From Forficula auricularia (Eukaryota; Arthropoda; Insecta; Dermaptera; Forficulidae): 64,000 nt of DNA. The notes beneath the pieces are model-generated. The model was not told the DNA's origin. It saw only the letters and a program-made list of their open reading frames with translations, and made no database searches. A program made the translations under genes and the position numbers. Position 1 is the first letter of the stretch; each line of letters starts with the position of its first letter. This document shows, one piece after another, positions 1-11,419 of this stretch. Location: NCBI GenBank assembly GCA_024734495.1, contig JALMQS010000075.1, positions 10,226,757 through 10,290,756 on the forward strand, written 5' to 3'.

Positions 1-961
1 CTTACATTTAAATTCTACAACGAGGAATTATTTATTTACAAATGCTCTTACATATTATATGAACAAATTCTACATACCTATTTTGCATTGTAAAGTCCAC
101 TAGGTTTATTTTTCCAATTTAAGATAAATTTCCATTTTTGATAATTTTACTCTTTAATTGTATACATTTATTGTTGCACTCATACATTTTTTAACGCCGA
201 TTTTACTCAATTTCATATTTTTTAAATTCAAATAATCTACGTCAATTCCGTTCCCTGTCCAATTTGGTTGTTTAAATCTTCAAATCCGTGTATTTAATTG
301 AAAAATGTTCAGATATGACTGAATAAAATATCACCTAAATAAAAAAAAGATGAATGAACTATACAATTTAATAAAGTTTTTTTAGTTATTAAAATTTTGT
401 TAGAAAAAATTATTAATATTGTTCAAAGACAGTGTGTTAATTCCGTCCCCAACATATTTTTGTATTTAACTTAACTCACACTACCACTGCAGGGGTCAAG
501 AGAGAAATTACCTATTGTCAGTTGGTGAGTTGGTATGTTAAAGGCAACCAGCGGTGTTAATTTTATTTATATGATAACACAGAAAAATGACATCATAAAG
601 GTAAGTGATTCATTATGTCGTTCATTATTGTCCTTTCCGTCCCTGCGTTAAGATTCATATAGAAATATATATTTGAAAAAAACCTTTCTAGTTTTGTTTT
701 ACTTTTAGTGAATTGTAACCAAAAAACCACTTTTTTCATGCATGATTACAATACTTGACCATACCCTGTATGGTAAAGTAAAATTTTAGCCTTCTATATT
801 TTTAAGCCAGCCATTACCAAATCAAAAGTCTCTAATGTCAATTCCGTCCCGTTGATTGTCACACATGAATGGGAAAAATCATAAAAAATTGAAAAATATT
901 TTTTAATTCATGATCATTATTAGAAATTGGTCAATAGACTCAAGCTTGAGTTGTTTACCAA
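1..961. other. AT-rich stretch without a recognisable gene
   Basis: No open frame of interest on either strand. The phrase AATTCCGTCCC recurs in variant form near 247, 440 and 840, which hints at decayed repeat material, but I cannot delimit a unit. Confidence 0.5.
719..785 (-). repeat. Rep-A terminal fragment
   Basis: On the minus strand this matches the left end of the Rep-A repeats at 4,494, 18,238 and 26,322: TTTACTTTACCATACAGGG, then GGTCAAGTATTGTAATC, then CATGAAAAAAGTGG. Only the first ~65 bp are present, so this is a solo, truncated end. Confidence 0.7.
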
Positions 962-1860
962 AAAAGAATTTAGTCTTTTTGATTTTAAGTCGATTCTTCC
1001 ACGTTTTCAGTAGAGGTTGCCATTAATAGTCAAAACATCAAAAAATGAATGCAATAAGGTTATTCCTCTAGTATTAGATAAGAATCGATCGTTATTTTTG
1101 ATTTTAAGTCGATTCCTCCATGCCTTCAGCAATGGTTACCAATAATAATCGAAAGGTCAAAAATCTAATGTAGAATTATTATTCCTCAAGTAATAGATGA
1201 GAATCAATCGCTATTTTTGATTTTAAGTCGAATCCTCTGTGTCTCCAGCAATGGTTACTAATAAAAACCGAAACGTCGAAAATCCAATATAGAATGGTTA
1301 TTCCTCAAGTACTAGTCTCAACTAGAATCAATCGCTATTTTTGATTTTAGCTTGATTCCTCATGTCTTCAGCAATGGTTACCAATAAAAACCGAAACGTC
1401 AAAAATCCAATATAGAATGGTTATTCCTCAAGTACTAGTTGAGAATCAATCACTATTTTTGATTTTAGCTCGATTCCTCCATGTCTTCAGCAAAGATTAC
1501 CAATAAAAACCGAAACGTCAAAAATCCAATATAGAATAGTTATTCCTCAAGTACTAGATGAGAATCAATCGCTATTTGATTTTAGCTCGATTCCTCCATG
1601 TCTTCAGCAATGGTTACCAATAAAAACCGAAACGTCAAAAATCCAATATAGAATGGTTATTCCTCAAGTACTAGATGAGAATCAATCGCTATTTTTGATT
1701 TTAACTCGATTCCTCTATGTCTTCAGCAATGGTTACCAATAAAAACAGAAACGTCAAAAATCCAATATAGAATGGTTATTCCTCAAGTACTAGATGAGAA
1801 TCAATCGCTATTTTTGGTTTTAACTCGATTCCTCTATGTCTTCAGGAAAAGTAACGGATA
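962..1860. repeat. Tandem array, about 8 units of ~119 bp
   Basis: The phrase GATTTTA(A/G)(G/C)TCGATTCCTC begins near 981, 1100, 1219, 1343, 1461, 1578, 1697 and 1816, a spacing of 117-124 bp. Each unit continues with a CTTCAGCAATGGTTACC segment and a GGTTATTCCTCAAGTACTAG segment. Units from about 1,343 onward are nearly identical, while the first two or three are more diverged, as expected from unequal exchange homogenising one side of the array. It is not CRISPR: there are no unique spacers between short repeats. No coding potential was seen. Confidence 0.9.
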
Positions 1861-2019
1861 AGAAAACAACGCAGTTGCTATGGTTACTTATAAAATTTCC
1901 TCCCAAATTTTTAGCATTTCACAGAGAGAAGCCTATCCATTCTTACTTAAGCAAGGTTAAATGAGCTATATAAAACGATCAATTGAATAAGTTTTAAGGA
2001 ATTTAAAATAAAAAATTTA

Positions 2020-2595
2020 AAAAGTACTATCTTACTCTAGAGTAAAGTACTTTAAAATATAATTTTACTAAAAACTTTATTTAACTTTTTTTGTCGGTCC
2101 CCAATGTACTTAATTAGGATATTAAATTTCATCAAAATTGGTTAGGTCATTTTCAAGATATTTAGAAAAAACTAAAAAAGTACTGAAATAAAGTACAAAT
2201 GTTTGTGGACCGATATGTACCAAAAACTAATCAGCGCTTCATTTTGTTAAACTACCATGGTAGGTTTTCAATTTCATTTCAATTGGTGCAACGGTGTGGA
2301 AAAAATCGTGGGCCAAAAAAACGATAACAGACATCCATCCATACATCCATCCATCCATCCATACATCCGCACGCACTAAATGAAAAAATCGCACTTTTTG
2401 GCCTCTCGACGAGACCCCATGTAATTTTTGGCAAAACCGTCACGTGCTAAAATTCAACCTAATTGAATACTACAATTTGTGAACTATAATTGAGTCCATG
2501 GGTTCCGTAGTCTTTACCTGAGGACCCTTTGAAGTCGCGCTTGCCGCTAGACCAATTACAATACTTTCCCCATGCTTCGCATTGGATAAAGTAAA
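2020..2595 (-). repeat. Interspersed repeat distantly related to the Rep-A end, with CATC microsatellite
   Basis: Read on the minus strand the segment near 2,590 starts TTTTACTTTATCCAATGC and then AAAGTATTGTAATTGG, a diverged version of the Rep-A left end. The body contains phrases such as AATTTCATCAAAATTGG that are typical of old non-coding insect repeats. A CATC/CATA microsatellite lies at 2,331-2,368. Boundaries are approximate. Confidence 0.45.
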
Positions 2596-4084
2596 AACTG
2601 AAGTATGGATGTTAATTATTCTCGATACTTGTGTATTAAAAGGAAGGTTTATTTTCTTTTTCTTTTAATAAATTGTAAAGCCTTAAATTAGTTATATTTA
2701 TAATTTAATGAGATGATCATTGAGGAAATATTTACATATGTTGAATGTAGTATGCTGATTCTCAATAAGATTGGCGGTCGCCCAAAAGCCAACTGCCCTT
2801 GTAGACAATCCTTTTCAATCCTTATTCCAAAGTTATAACAGATTCGAATCTGGTTTCAAGGTTTAATTATTATAGGAGAAGCCCCAGTAGAGATCTTCTA
2901 TCCAGGTAACTTGAACACTAAAATGGCTGATACTGAACGAACTACCTTATAGTAAAACTAAATACGCAATGTACCGTTTCCTATCCCTTTTGCCAGTTTG
3001 AAAGCAAGTCTGCAATGTAACAGCAAAATTTTCAAGTCAAGGCTTGCTCCGTTTTCATTCTCTAACTCGAAAGCAGGCCCGCCAGATGGATGAGCTGGTC
3101 TTTTATAAAATAAAAAATTCTCAAATTTGAATTTTAGACAATTAAAATTAACCAAATTTTAATCTTATACCTGAAAATGTTTTCTGAAAGTACAATGTTA
3201 CAAAGCACCAAATTTTAGCTATATATCTACAAATCCTTTCCGAGAATATGAATTGTCAAGATAGAATGGTTTTATTTAATAAGCTGAAACTTTGTACGCA
3301 ACTATGTATTTTTCCATTTTAATGCACCAAATTTTAGCTTTATATCTGAAAATGTTTCCTGTGAGTATAAATTGCCAATTTTAAATAATTTTACCTAATG
3401 AAACTCGATTCGAATCTATGTATTTTCACATTACACTGCACAAAATTTTAACTTTATACCTGAATACATTTCGCGAAAATATATACATTTTTTTGCATGA
3501 CTGTAATATTTTTCTTGGCTATTTTTAATATTTGTTATCATTGAATAGTAAAAAAAAAATTATTATTATAAAATGGACCGATGAAATAAATTCATTTGAT
3601 AAACAAAATTTATTAACTTTTAAGGAGATAGGTGTTGGTTCTAGGTGAAATATTTTAATATAATATTAAAAAATTGGGTAAAATTACCAATTTGTTTCTC
3701 TTTATGACTCAACAACTCTGCTACTCTCGGCAAAATAAAAACTTTACAACCAATTTATTAGTTGGTCTATTTGGAAATAAAATTGAAAAATTATTCATTT
3801 ATTATGTTTAGAAAAAGATGGTTCTTACAATTAATCTAATTTGGATGAATTTATTAAGAAATAATTTATTAAGAAACCAATAAATCTCCATTGATTTTCT
3901 ATTAATTATTATTGGAGTAAATTAATAAAAGAGTAAATCTAGCACTTTATGATTTTGTGCAACGGCTGCATATCGTAGTGGATTCTAATGGTTTCATCAT
4001 TCTGTAAAAAGTTAATCAATTTCGGTGTTTTTTAATTGGATAATTTCCGTAGACCGCAGGGTTTCTCAAAACGCGGGGCCGGGT
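2596..4084. other. AT-rich stretch without a recognisable gene
   Basis: No supported gene. Near 3,692-3,745 there is a short phrase (CAACAACTCTGCTACTCTCGG) that recurs in diverged form near 63,880, so it is a fragment of a dispersed repeat. Near 3,630-3,650 (GGTGTTGGTTCTAGGTGAAA) there is a sequence like the terminus of the MITE family at 55,490. Confidence 0.45.
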
Positions 4085-4445
4085 TCCGGCGAACGCGCTG
4101 AACCTGCAAGTAGGACAGGATAAGTTCATACCTGGAACAAAACTCCAGAGACCGAGAAAGAGACCCTTGCAGTAGCCCTAGATATCACACAGGCTTTTAA
4201 CCAAGTTTGATACAAAAATCTTCTTGCCCAACTGCCAGCTTTTGATTACACTAATACTTCTCAAATGGTTAGAAAGCTTTCTGGCAAATCGTAGTATTAA
4301 AGTTGTGGTAGATGGAATGTCATCTGAATCTTTCTCTATAAATAATAGTGTGTCCCAAGGTTCGGTAATCTCTCCAAGGATCTTCCTAATATATATAAAC
4401 GACCTTATTAACCAAACTTCAAATCCACTCAATATTAAAATAACA
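4085..4445 (+). pseudogene. Jockey-like non-LTR reverse transcriptase fragment
   Basis: Translation gives the reverse-transcriptase motif A region (ALDITQAFNQV, then a stop) followed, after a short gap, by a frame with SIKVVVDGMSSESFS and motif B-like SQGSVISP, then IYINDL. The order and wording match the Jockey-like copy at 42-44 kb (ALDISKAFDMVWHKNLLAKL, then SIKVAIDG). This is a short, 5'- and 3'-truncated relic with at least one in-frame stop. It abuts Rep-A at 4,494. It is clearly a non-LTR RT; the clade name is tentative. Confidence 0.75.
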
Positions 4446-4493
4446 TTTTTCAATTTTGAAAGAAAAATAAAATTATATACATTTAAGTAAGTC

Positions 4494-5353
4494 TTTTTAC
4501 TTTACCATACAGGGTATGGTCAAGTATTGTAATCGTGGATGAAAAAAGTTGTTTTTTCCTTCTTTTTTTCGAAATATCTCAAAAACGGCTGAAACTATTT
4601 TGATTAGAAAAATTGAGCGAAGCCATGGCATTTTGCTCTACTAAAAAGCTCTAATAAGTGAACATCGAAAAAATTATATTTTTCGAGATAATAATTGTTT
4701 TGTCAAAATGTCTGTTAGTCTGTCCGTTTGGTTGTCGGGTTGTCTGGTTGTCCGTTAATCTGTGCGTTATCCAATTTTTGTGGACGAGCTAGCTCAAAAA
4801 CTAGTGTGAATATCGAAACCAAATTTCACACGTAGTTTTGGTCCATTGAGATTAAGAGCTGATTAGATTTTGATGCATATCGATCTAAAATTAAGGGGGG
4901 TGGAGGGGGGTTAAAAATTAAAAAATAAGCTCGTGTACCAAACTCAACCAAAATTTGTATACATAATCAGTGTGACCCGAGAAGTCTAAAAATGCAAAAA
5001 CTAACCGCCCAAAATGGGGGGGGGGGGTGTAGGGTCAAAAAATCAAAATATAGACTCTTGTACCAAACTCACCCAAATTTTGTATACATAATCAGTGGGC
5101 CCACAGTAATCTAAAAATGCAAAAACTAACCGGCCAAAATAAGTGGGGGGAGGAGGGGTAAAAAATGATAATATATGCTCTTGTACCAAACTCAACCAAA
5201 TTATGTATACATAATCAGTGGGCCCCCAGGAGTCTAAAAATGCAAAAACTCACCCCCTTCCTTACATGATTATAAATAATTTTATTAAACATTAAATATA
5301 AGTGAGGGGCCAGGTTGTATGGTAAAGTCAAGTGGATGGCCACATCAAAACAC
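4494..5353 (+). repeat. Rep-A copy 1 (unclassified interspersed repeat)
   Basis: The left end (TTTACTTTACCATACAGGG) and right end (CACATCA.AACACGTCAGCTTAT) are shared with copies at 18,238 and 26,322. The interior carries three tandem units of ~123 bp, each containing GTATACATAATCAGTG, CTAAAAATGCAAAAACTAACC and a run of 5-10 G. About 40 bp inside the right end lies TTGTATGGTAAAGTC, an inverted match to ACTTTACCATACA at the left end, so the structure is partly TIR-like. There is no transposase. A non-autonomous DNA element (Helitron-like or other) is possible; the class is open. Confidence 0.85.
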
Positions 5354-5984
5354 GTCAGCTTATTTTTATAAATACAAAGATGAAAAAATATAATTAATTT
5401 CATTAGAATATCCCAATAAAAATCTCCTTTTACACCCTCCTCCCCTCCACTCAACACACTATTAGCATTATATTTTAAAATTTCGGACAAACAGAAAATC
5501 ATGCTTGAAAAATGATTTCTGTCCAGCTTTTAATAAACAATATTAATAAATTTTACATTACAACAAGGCGTTAGCTCTATCTCAAAAAATCTCCCAGATC
5601 ATTCAAAAGGAAAGCGATTAAAAATATCAAAATTTTTCATAGACACTGCCTTTGATAAAATTTGTATTTGTTTTCATTATTATTATTACTCATTAGTATT
5701 GATTAGAATGAGTAATGAGTTTGCTTATCTATTTATGAATATAATTTAATAAACAAATCAATAATAATTTTATCTAACATATACCAAGGACTAAAAATTG
5801 CAATTCATTATGTTTTTTGTTTTTTTTAATCATAGAGTGTGAGATATATCTTTAAAGATCTCACTAAGCAAAGTTTGAAGAAATTTAAATGTCATTAAAA
5901 TGAGAGCGTAAAAGGAGCCCGAAGTGACCATTTTTAACATTTAGGGAAAGTGGTGCTGGTTTATAGTGAAACATATTAACCACA
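5354..5984. other. AT-rich stretch without a recognisable gene
   Basis: Nothing supportable. A 95-residue minus-strand frame spanning 5,215-5,502 is largely Rep-A sequence and has no family resemblance. Confidence 0.5.
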
Positions 5985-6187
5985 GGAGTTTTTAAAAGGT
6001 TGTAGTGGTGTTTCACAAGTAAAAATAAAAATTAAAAAAAATTGAATTTTTTTTTAATTATATTTTGGAGTTTTATTTTAAATACTCTATACATATTTCG
6101 AGTTTTTAGCCCATCATTAAGAGTTTGAATTTACAAAAGGCTGGTAGCAGTCTTGTGAAACACCTCTATAACCTTTTAAAACCTCCT
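5985..6187. repeat. Small fold-back (inverted repeat)
   Basis: The left arm (CAGGAGTTTTTAAAAGG, then GTGGTGTTTCACAAG) and right arm (CTTGTGAAACACC, then CCTTTTAAAACCTCCTATG) are inverted copies separated by ~125 bp of AT-rich sequence. It is probably a miniature inverted-repeat element; target duplication was not resolved. Confidence 0.6.
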
Positions 6188-6440
6188 ATGACCATTTTTA
6201 GATGATTATTGTAAATTCAGAGTTCAGAATCAACTTAACCTAAAATGGTGGAAAAAATTTGACAAATTCCTTTACTCTCTCCTTACGAAGGAAAAATAAA
6301 AAGATTTTGATATCTCAATATTTTTTTGTAGATTTAACATTTTTCTTATCTATATCAAAAGTTTTCACACATGTTTCATAATTAAATAAAGCATCCGAGT
6401 CCAGTGCAAATCCATTTGGAAACATTTCATTTACAGTAAA

Positions 6441-6812
6441 CAGGGGTGCCCACAGGAGGGGGGTTAAGACGCAGAGTGCCTCATTGAAATTTCTGGAGGG
6501 GGGGGTGAAAATTGTTGCATTTTTGCATTATAAGCTAACAACGAGGGGTGAAGCGCGTTTGGAATTAGGTGTACACCGACTTTGGAATTATTTGGAATTC
6601 ATTAGATAATCTATTGTCATCTACTTGGAAGTGGAAGTAGGTGTACACGATTTTAGGTCGCGGTTCACCCCTCGGCTAAAAATAAAAACGGCCAAGTCTT
6701 ATAACTTCAACAGAAGATAATAAAAAGCTCTTCTAATTCTTTAGAAGTGAATAAAATGTGTGTGTGTGTGTGTGTACTCTTTTGAAACTGGGGGGGGGGG
6801 GGGCACTCCCTG
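6441..6812. mobile_element. hAT-like non-autonomous element
   Basis: Begins CAGGGGTGCCCAC and ends GGGCACTCCCTG, a short inverted pair of the CAGGG...CCCTG kind typical of hAT elements. The interior has a GT microsatellite (about 6,758-6,773) and a G run. No transposase remnant was found and flanking 8-bp duplications are not evident, so the call rests on termini only. Confidence 0.45.
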
Positions 6813-8077
6813 CATTAAAACTTCTTAAACTATATGTTTAAATAGGAATGAGAGTTATTCATCTCAATTATAATGTATAGGCACGGAACTCTCGGTATAC
6901 GAGTAAGACACGTACTTGACCAGTTTATTAATTTGAAAAAAGATAATAGAAAGATATATTTTCAAAAATAATAAGACGTGAAGTTTCTTCAATATTTTAA
7001 ATAGTAGCGCAGAGCCACACTTGATTGATAATCAAGAGAACCGGTAGCTGAGTGTTTGAAGTTTGAGCAATTAATTATTTATTTCAGTATTGATAAAATA
7101 AATGATAGACAATTGATGGAAGTCAGCCCAAGAATAATGAAAATATAAAATAAATTTATTAGAAAGTCATTTTTTATACCCTTAAAAAACATGAATTTTT
7201 AAATCAAATATAGAGCAACATTTTATGATTTTTCGCTTACGCATTTTGGGACCCCTCCACCTCGGTCAGTTCCGTCTTTTCCGCAAGGGCACGTGGAACA
7301 CATGCCCAGGGGTCCCCGGAATTATGGGGGCCCCCGAAATGCCGTAGTCGTCGTTTAACTTGCACGTAAAATTTTCTAAATCTTTCTAAAGGGTCCCTAA
7401 ACACTGCGTGCCCAAAGGCCCCTGCATGGCTCAAGGACCCGGTATCATTGCTACAACTATTACAGCAGTAGCTATGCCTCTGCTATTATGTAAACAAGAC
7501 TTGTAGTATCTGACGCGAAGAAGCCTTGCCACGTGTAAGCACTCCAAGTTTTTTTTTTATTTATTTTTTTTGCGAAAATTTCTTAGATAAATAGAAAATC
7601 GTCGCATTTTTTGTATTATATTAAATAGATAATGTCTATCGTTTAGCGGATAATAAGAAAAACTATTTTGCATCTGATGCTCAAGGCCACTCGTGCATCA
7701 GGCACGAGGAGAAAAAGTCCAGTATAGATAGTGGGAGAAAGAGCAAAGGAGAAGAAGCTTGGTGTAATAAATTTTTCAATTGACTGTTGGAAATGTACAA
7801 TTGAGATTAGTCTTGGTCAAGTCATAGAGAAGAATTAAGCGAATCCATTCAGGTAAGGGCATGGCTTCTGCTGAAACTTGAACGCCGTTTGTTTTTTTCC
7901 AAATAATCAATACTTTTCAAGCAGATCTGTCCAAATATAATATGAATGGCTTGGATCAGACCTGTAATCAGAATTTTTTCTAAAGTGGGAAACTTGAGTA
8001 AAAAAAATATTAAATAGGATTCCGGGGCGTAATAATTAAAAATCTATGAGAAGGGGGTTCAATGATATATTTATATA
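6813..8077. other. Gene-free stretch with one GC-rich patch
   Basis: Mostly AT-rich. The patch 7,236-7,440 is unusually GC-rich (GGGACCCC, GGGGGCCCCCG) for this window and has a 65-codon minus frame with no recognisable family. It is probably a repeat fragment or a low-complexity remnant of a transposon. Confidence 0.4.
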
Positions 8078-8412
8078 GGGTGGGCCATTTAACTTTTGGA
8101 ATTTGAATTAACTATAAAAACAAACTAATTAATATTTTTTCAAAATTTGAGTTTATTAGAAAGATTGGACATTTTCATTTATGAATGAAATACAAAATCA
8201 TTATTCGATTTCCAAAAAAGTGCGCAAAAAATCGATTGTTTCGTTGGATGTGTGGCAAGTGGCCCCGTCCTGTTGAAACCAAATGTCATCCATGTCATCC
8301 TTTTCAATTTTTGGAAACAAAAATGTTGTTTTTCATTCTTAAATGAAAATGTCCAAAATCATAATTTTGAAAAAAATATCCATTAGTTTCAAAATTCAAA
8401 TTCCAAAAGTTA
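8078..8412 (-). mobile_element. Tc1/mariner-superfamily element with DDE transposase remnant
   Basis: Starts at a TA with GGGTGGGCCATTTAAC and carries a long inverted repeat (TTGGAATTTGAAT near 8,098 against ATTCAAATTCCAA near 8,394). On the minus strand 8,205-8,300 reads WFQQDGATCHTSN followed by a DFLRTFLE-type segment, the second-Asp region of IS630/Tc1/mariner DDE transposases. The expected right terminus (GGCCCACCC) is missing; instead a related element begins at 8,413. It is a decayed internal-deletion copy. Confidence 0.75.
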
Positions 8413-8776
8413 TAGGTGGGCCATCTAGCGGTTGGAATTTGAATCGGCTATAAAAAACTAATGGATATTTTTTCAAAATTATAAGTTTATTAGAAAGATT
8501 GGACATTTTCATTTAAGAATGAAAAACATCAATCAAATGACTGCCACGGCTGGCTTAACAGTACCTCATCCGATCAACTCAATTTTTCAGTACATTTTCA
8601 ATTGGGTTGATCGGATGGGGTACTGTCAAGGCAGCCGTGGCAGTCATTTGATTGATGTTGTGTTTCATTCTTAAATGAAAATGTCCAATCTTTCTAATAA
8701 ACTCATAATTTAAAAAATATCCATTAGTTTTTTTTATAGCCGATTCAAATTCCAAACGTTAGATGGCCCACCCTAT
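8413..8776. mobile_element. Long-hairpin MITE sharing the mariner termini
   Basis: Two arms of about 165-185 bp are near-perfect inverted copies around a loop of roughly 10 bp near 8,600. The ends read GGTGGGCCATCTAGCGG and CGTTAGATGGCCCACCC, flanked by TA. The outer ~100 bp resemble the adjacent element at 8,078, whereas the inner part (CAATCAAATGACTGCCACGG) is unrelated. The element abuts or interrupts the right TIR of its neighbour, indicating nested insertion at TA. Confidence 0.85.
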
Positions 8777-9274
8777 AGATATTGATACATATTAAGATTA
8801 TCCGAATTTTGATGATTTCGGCCCTATTTTGTTTTATATATACGAATGAAATTTTATATATACGGCTGAAGACCCGCCCCCCAGAACAAGAAAAAAATAA
8901 AAGTAAAAATAAAAATGAAAAAATTATTTGGTAAATTTATATATCTTCGAAATACTATGTCTGAAAAAAAGTAGTTATATACTATATAAATTAATTACAT
9001 ATCATATACCTATATATATATGTGTGTGTGTGTGTTAGCCCCCCCCCCCACCCCAATTCAAAATCCTGGTTGCGCCACTGAATAGGGATGTACTATAGTG
9101 GGGCACTTTTGAGAAAATGAGATATTTCTAAATTTTGGAAATATCTTTTTTTCTTTTTGACGCTGAAAGAAAAAAATAAACAAATATTAGCTGATTTAAA
9201 AAAATTCCCAAAACAAAAAAAAATGTGGGGTGGACAAATTAAGCGTTCTGGCACTTCTTTTTTTACATCACTGC
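8777..9274. other. Repeat-derived stretch with hAT-type end
   Basis: Contains a TG microsatellite (9,019-9,034) and a C run. On the minus strand the sequence ending at 9,080 begins CAGTGGCGCAACCAGG, a common hAT terminus form. The opposite end was not found, so this is only an isolated end. No gene. Confidence 0.4.
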
Positions 9275-10547
9275 CAGTGGCGGGCGGTGACTTTTCAACC
9301 AGGGGGATGCTGTCCAAAAAATAGACCTTCATTTTTTTCAAATTTTATTTTATTCTTTGCTCCCTTATGCAAAATTTATCTATAACCGCATCATAGAATT
9401 TTTCGTTATTTTTTTCAAATTTAACATTAGATTTTTTATCAATTGATATTTAAACAGAGCGGATAATTTATATTCACTTCAACTTATTCTGGTGATGTTT
9501 CAATTCTTTTCATAGTTGAAAACTTACTGTCGCTCTGGCATAATGCAAATTAAATTAATTAAATCTCGCATAAAAATAAATATTTATTCATTGTTCTTTA
9601 AAATGTCTGAAACACGGAGAAAAATATTTTTCAACTATGATTTTTTTTTCTCTTTGGGTGTCTCAATTTCGATATCCACGATAACCCAAGAATGGAAAGT
9701 CAAAAAATTCTTTTGTATCAATACATGGGTACTACTGATTAGATTTTGCAATATCTGATACAAAAGGCAGAAAATATTCTTTGAATTATTCTATTGAGAT
9801 TTTAACAGGATGTTATAGTACCTATAGCCAAAAATGAACAATTTATATTTAAGTTTATTAATAATCATTACTAAGGCAGCTCTAGTGTAACGAATTTTTT
9901 AATATTTGATGTGTGGGTGATCGATTCTTTCATTAGAATCTGATCGATGAAAATAACTAGAAAGAGCATGGATAGAATATTTTCTTTCTTTAAAAATGTA
10001 TTGCAAGGATGCCAAGTTCAAACCTGTTTCAGACTATTAAAAGATTAATCTCTTCATTCCTATTATTATTCTAGGAATGGCCTTTTGCACTCGGAGCAAA
10101 ACGATCCTCGTGTTATATAGAAAGAAAATATTCAATAGGATTTCATTAAAGCAAATACTTTTGCCCAAACATCTTTTAGTTCATCTTTCACGATTAATTT
10201 CTTTAATGCAATTTATAGATTTTAAATGAAAGTCATGGGGCGAGTACATGTAAATTAATTCACTTTTGAACCTCATAAATTCAAAGTATTTTCCACAAGA
10301 TAGCTGAAGTGATTAAAATAGAAAATCTGGAATATTTTTTTTCATATTCTTTAAATTTGCTAACGTTAAAAAGCTCCGTAAATTTTAAATTTTATATTAC
10401 TTTAAATGAATTAATTGTATAGTATTTATTGAAAGTGATTTTAAAATTTTAAAAATTTTCAAATATAATACGGATGAAAATACTCTTGACATTTTTGAAT
10501 TTGCCGGATGCGCTGCATCCACAGCATGCACGGACCGCACACCACTG
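9275..10547 (+). mobile_element. Rep-C copy 1, hAT-like non-autonomous element
   Basis: Left end CAGTGGCGGGCGGTGACTTT, right end GCACACCACTG. The left ~80 bp (GACTTTTCAACCAGGGGG, then ATTTTTTGGACAGC on the complement) recur at 19.3-20.4 kb and 56.86 kb. The interior is AT-rich without an intact transposase; an 80-codon plus frame at 9,516-9,758 has no family resemblance. The CAGTGGCG/CCACTG ends favour hAT, but matching 8-bp flanks were not seen. Confidence 0.6.
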
Positions 10548-11107
10548 ATCCGTGCGTATTAACTAGCCAGAATAGTTTACCTTATTTATTTCAATTTGAT
10601 AAAATTGTTGTTTATTAAATGTAGATGATAAAAATCTCTAAAAAAGTTTAAATACGTGATGTTTTATTTAATTAGAGCAATCTTTTTGGGAATAATACTT
10701 GTGAATTTTCCAAAGTTTCTTTATAATTTATTTTCAAATGAATATTATTTATGATTTTAACCGGGGGGTATTCTTTACGAGTTTTTTATATTTTAGATTT
10801 TTTAAATATTTCTCTTATAATGAACCTGGAGAACAGGGGTGGTAGATAAAAACCCTCTCTATGTAAGAAAGTCTCAAGAGATTTAATAATGCAGACGTAA
10901 ATAAAACCAATTTTATTTTCATTATTAAAATACATTAAAATTAAAAAATTCTAATTCAAATAAATTTTATATTTTTTAAAATTTCAAATCAAAGGGAATC
11001 GCATTAATATATGTATTATGTTCTAGTATGATGAATGAATTATCTTGGTGACGTGTGATTTTGCTAGAACCTTATTATTCGTATTAATTTTATTAATTAT
11101 TTATTTA
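10548..11107. other. AT-rich upstream region of EcKL gene 1
   Basis: No gene seen. If gene 1 has a non-coding first exon, as its acceptor site suggests, it should lie here or further upstream, but I could not identify the donor or promoter. Confidence 0.4.
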
Positions 11108-11357
11108 AAGATAAAAGTAAATAAATATTTTATGAAATATTCATTTACTATGAGATTATTTTCTGTTCTTCCTGAAGATGGGTTGATAGCCCGAAATATA
11201 TATATTGAAAAAATTTACCTCTTTTATTTTTTTAATTTTTAACGTGAAACAAGTGACCTAGAAAACCCAACTCATATTAAATGAATATTTCATAAAATAT
11301 TTATTTACTTTTATCTTTATTAAAGATGTTTCACCTTGCACCAACACCACAATCTCT
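11108..11357. mobile_element. Fold-back MITE just upstream of EcKL gene 1
   Basis: The left arm (GATAAAAGTAAATAAATATT, then TTATGAAATATTCATTTA) and right arm (TAAATGAATATTTCATAAAA, then ATTTACTTTTATC) are inverted copies. The right terminus TTTCACCTTGCACCAACACC matches the end of the better-preserved element at 55,490-55,771. The left terminus is missing or diverged. It ends only ~60 bp before the gene's start codon, that is, in the presumed intron or leader. Confidence 0.7.
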
Positions 11358-11419
11358 ATTAATAATTAATTATTTATTTATTTTTATTTTTCAAGTTAAA
11401 TTTTTTTTTTTTTTTTTAG

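Noticed and set aside
962..1860. CRISPR-like appearance of a regular repeat array
   Set aside because: The whole ~119-bp period is repeated, without unique spacers, in a eukaryotic context.
2480..2560. tRNA-like sequence on the minus strand (TGGTCTAGCGGCAAGCG)
   Set aside because: A-box-like phrase only; no matching B box (GGTTCGANNCC) or cloverleaf stems, and it lies in a repeat related to Rep-A.
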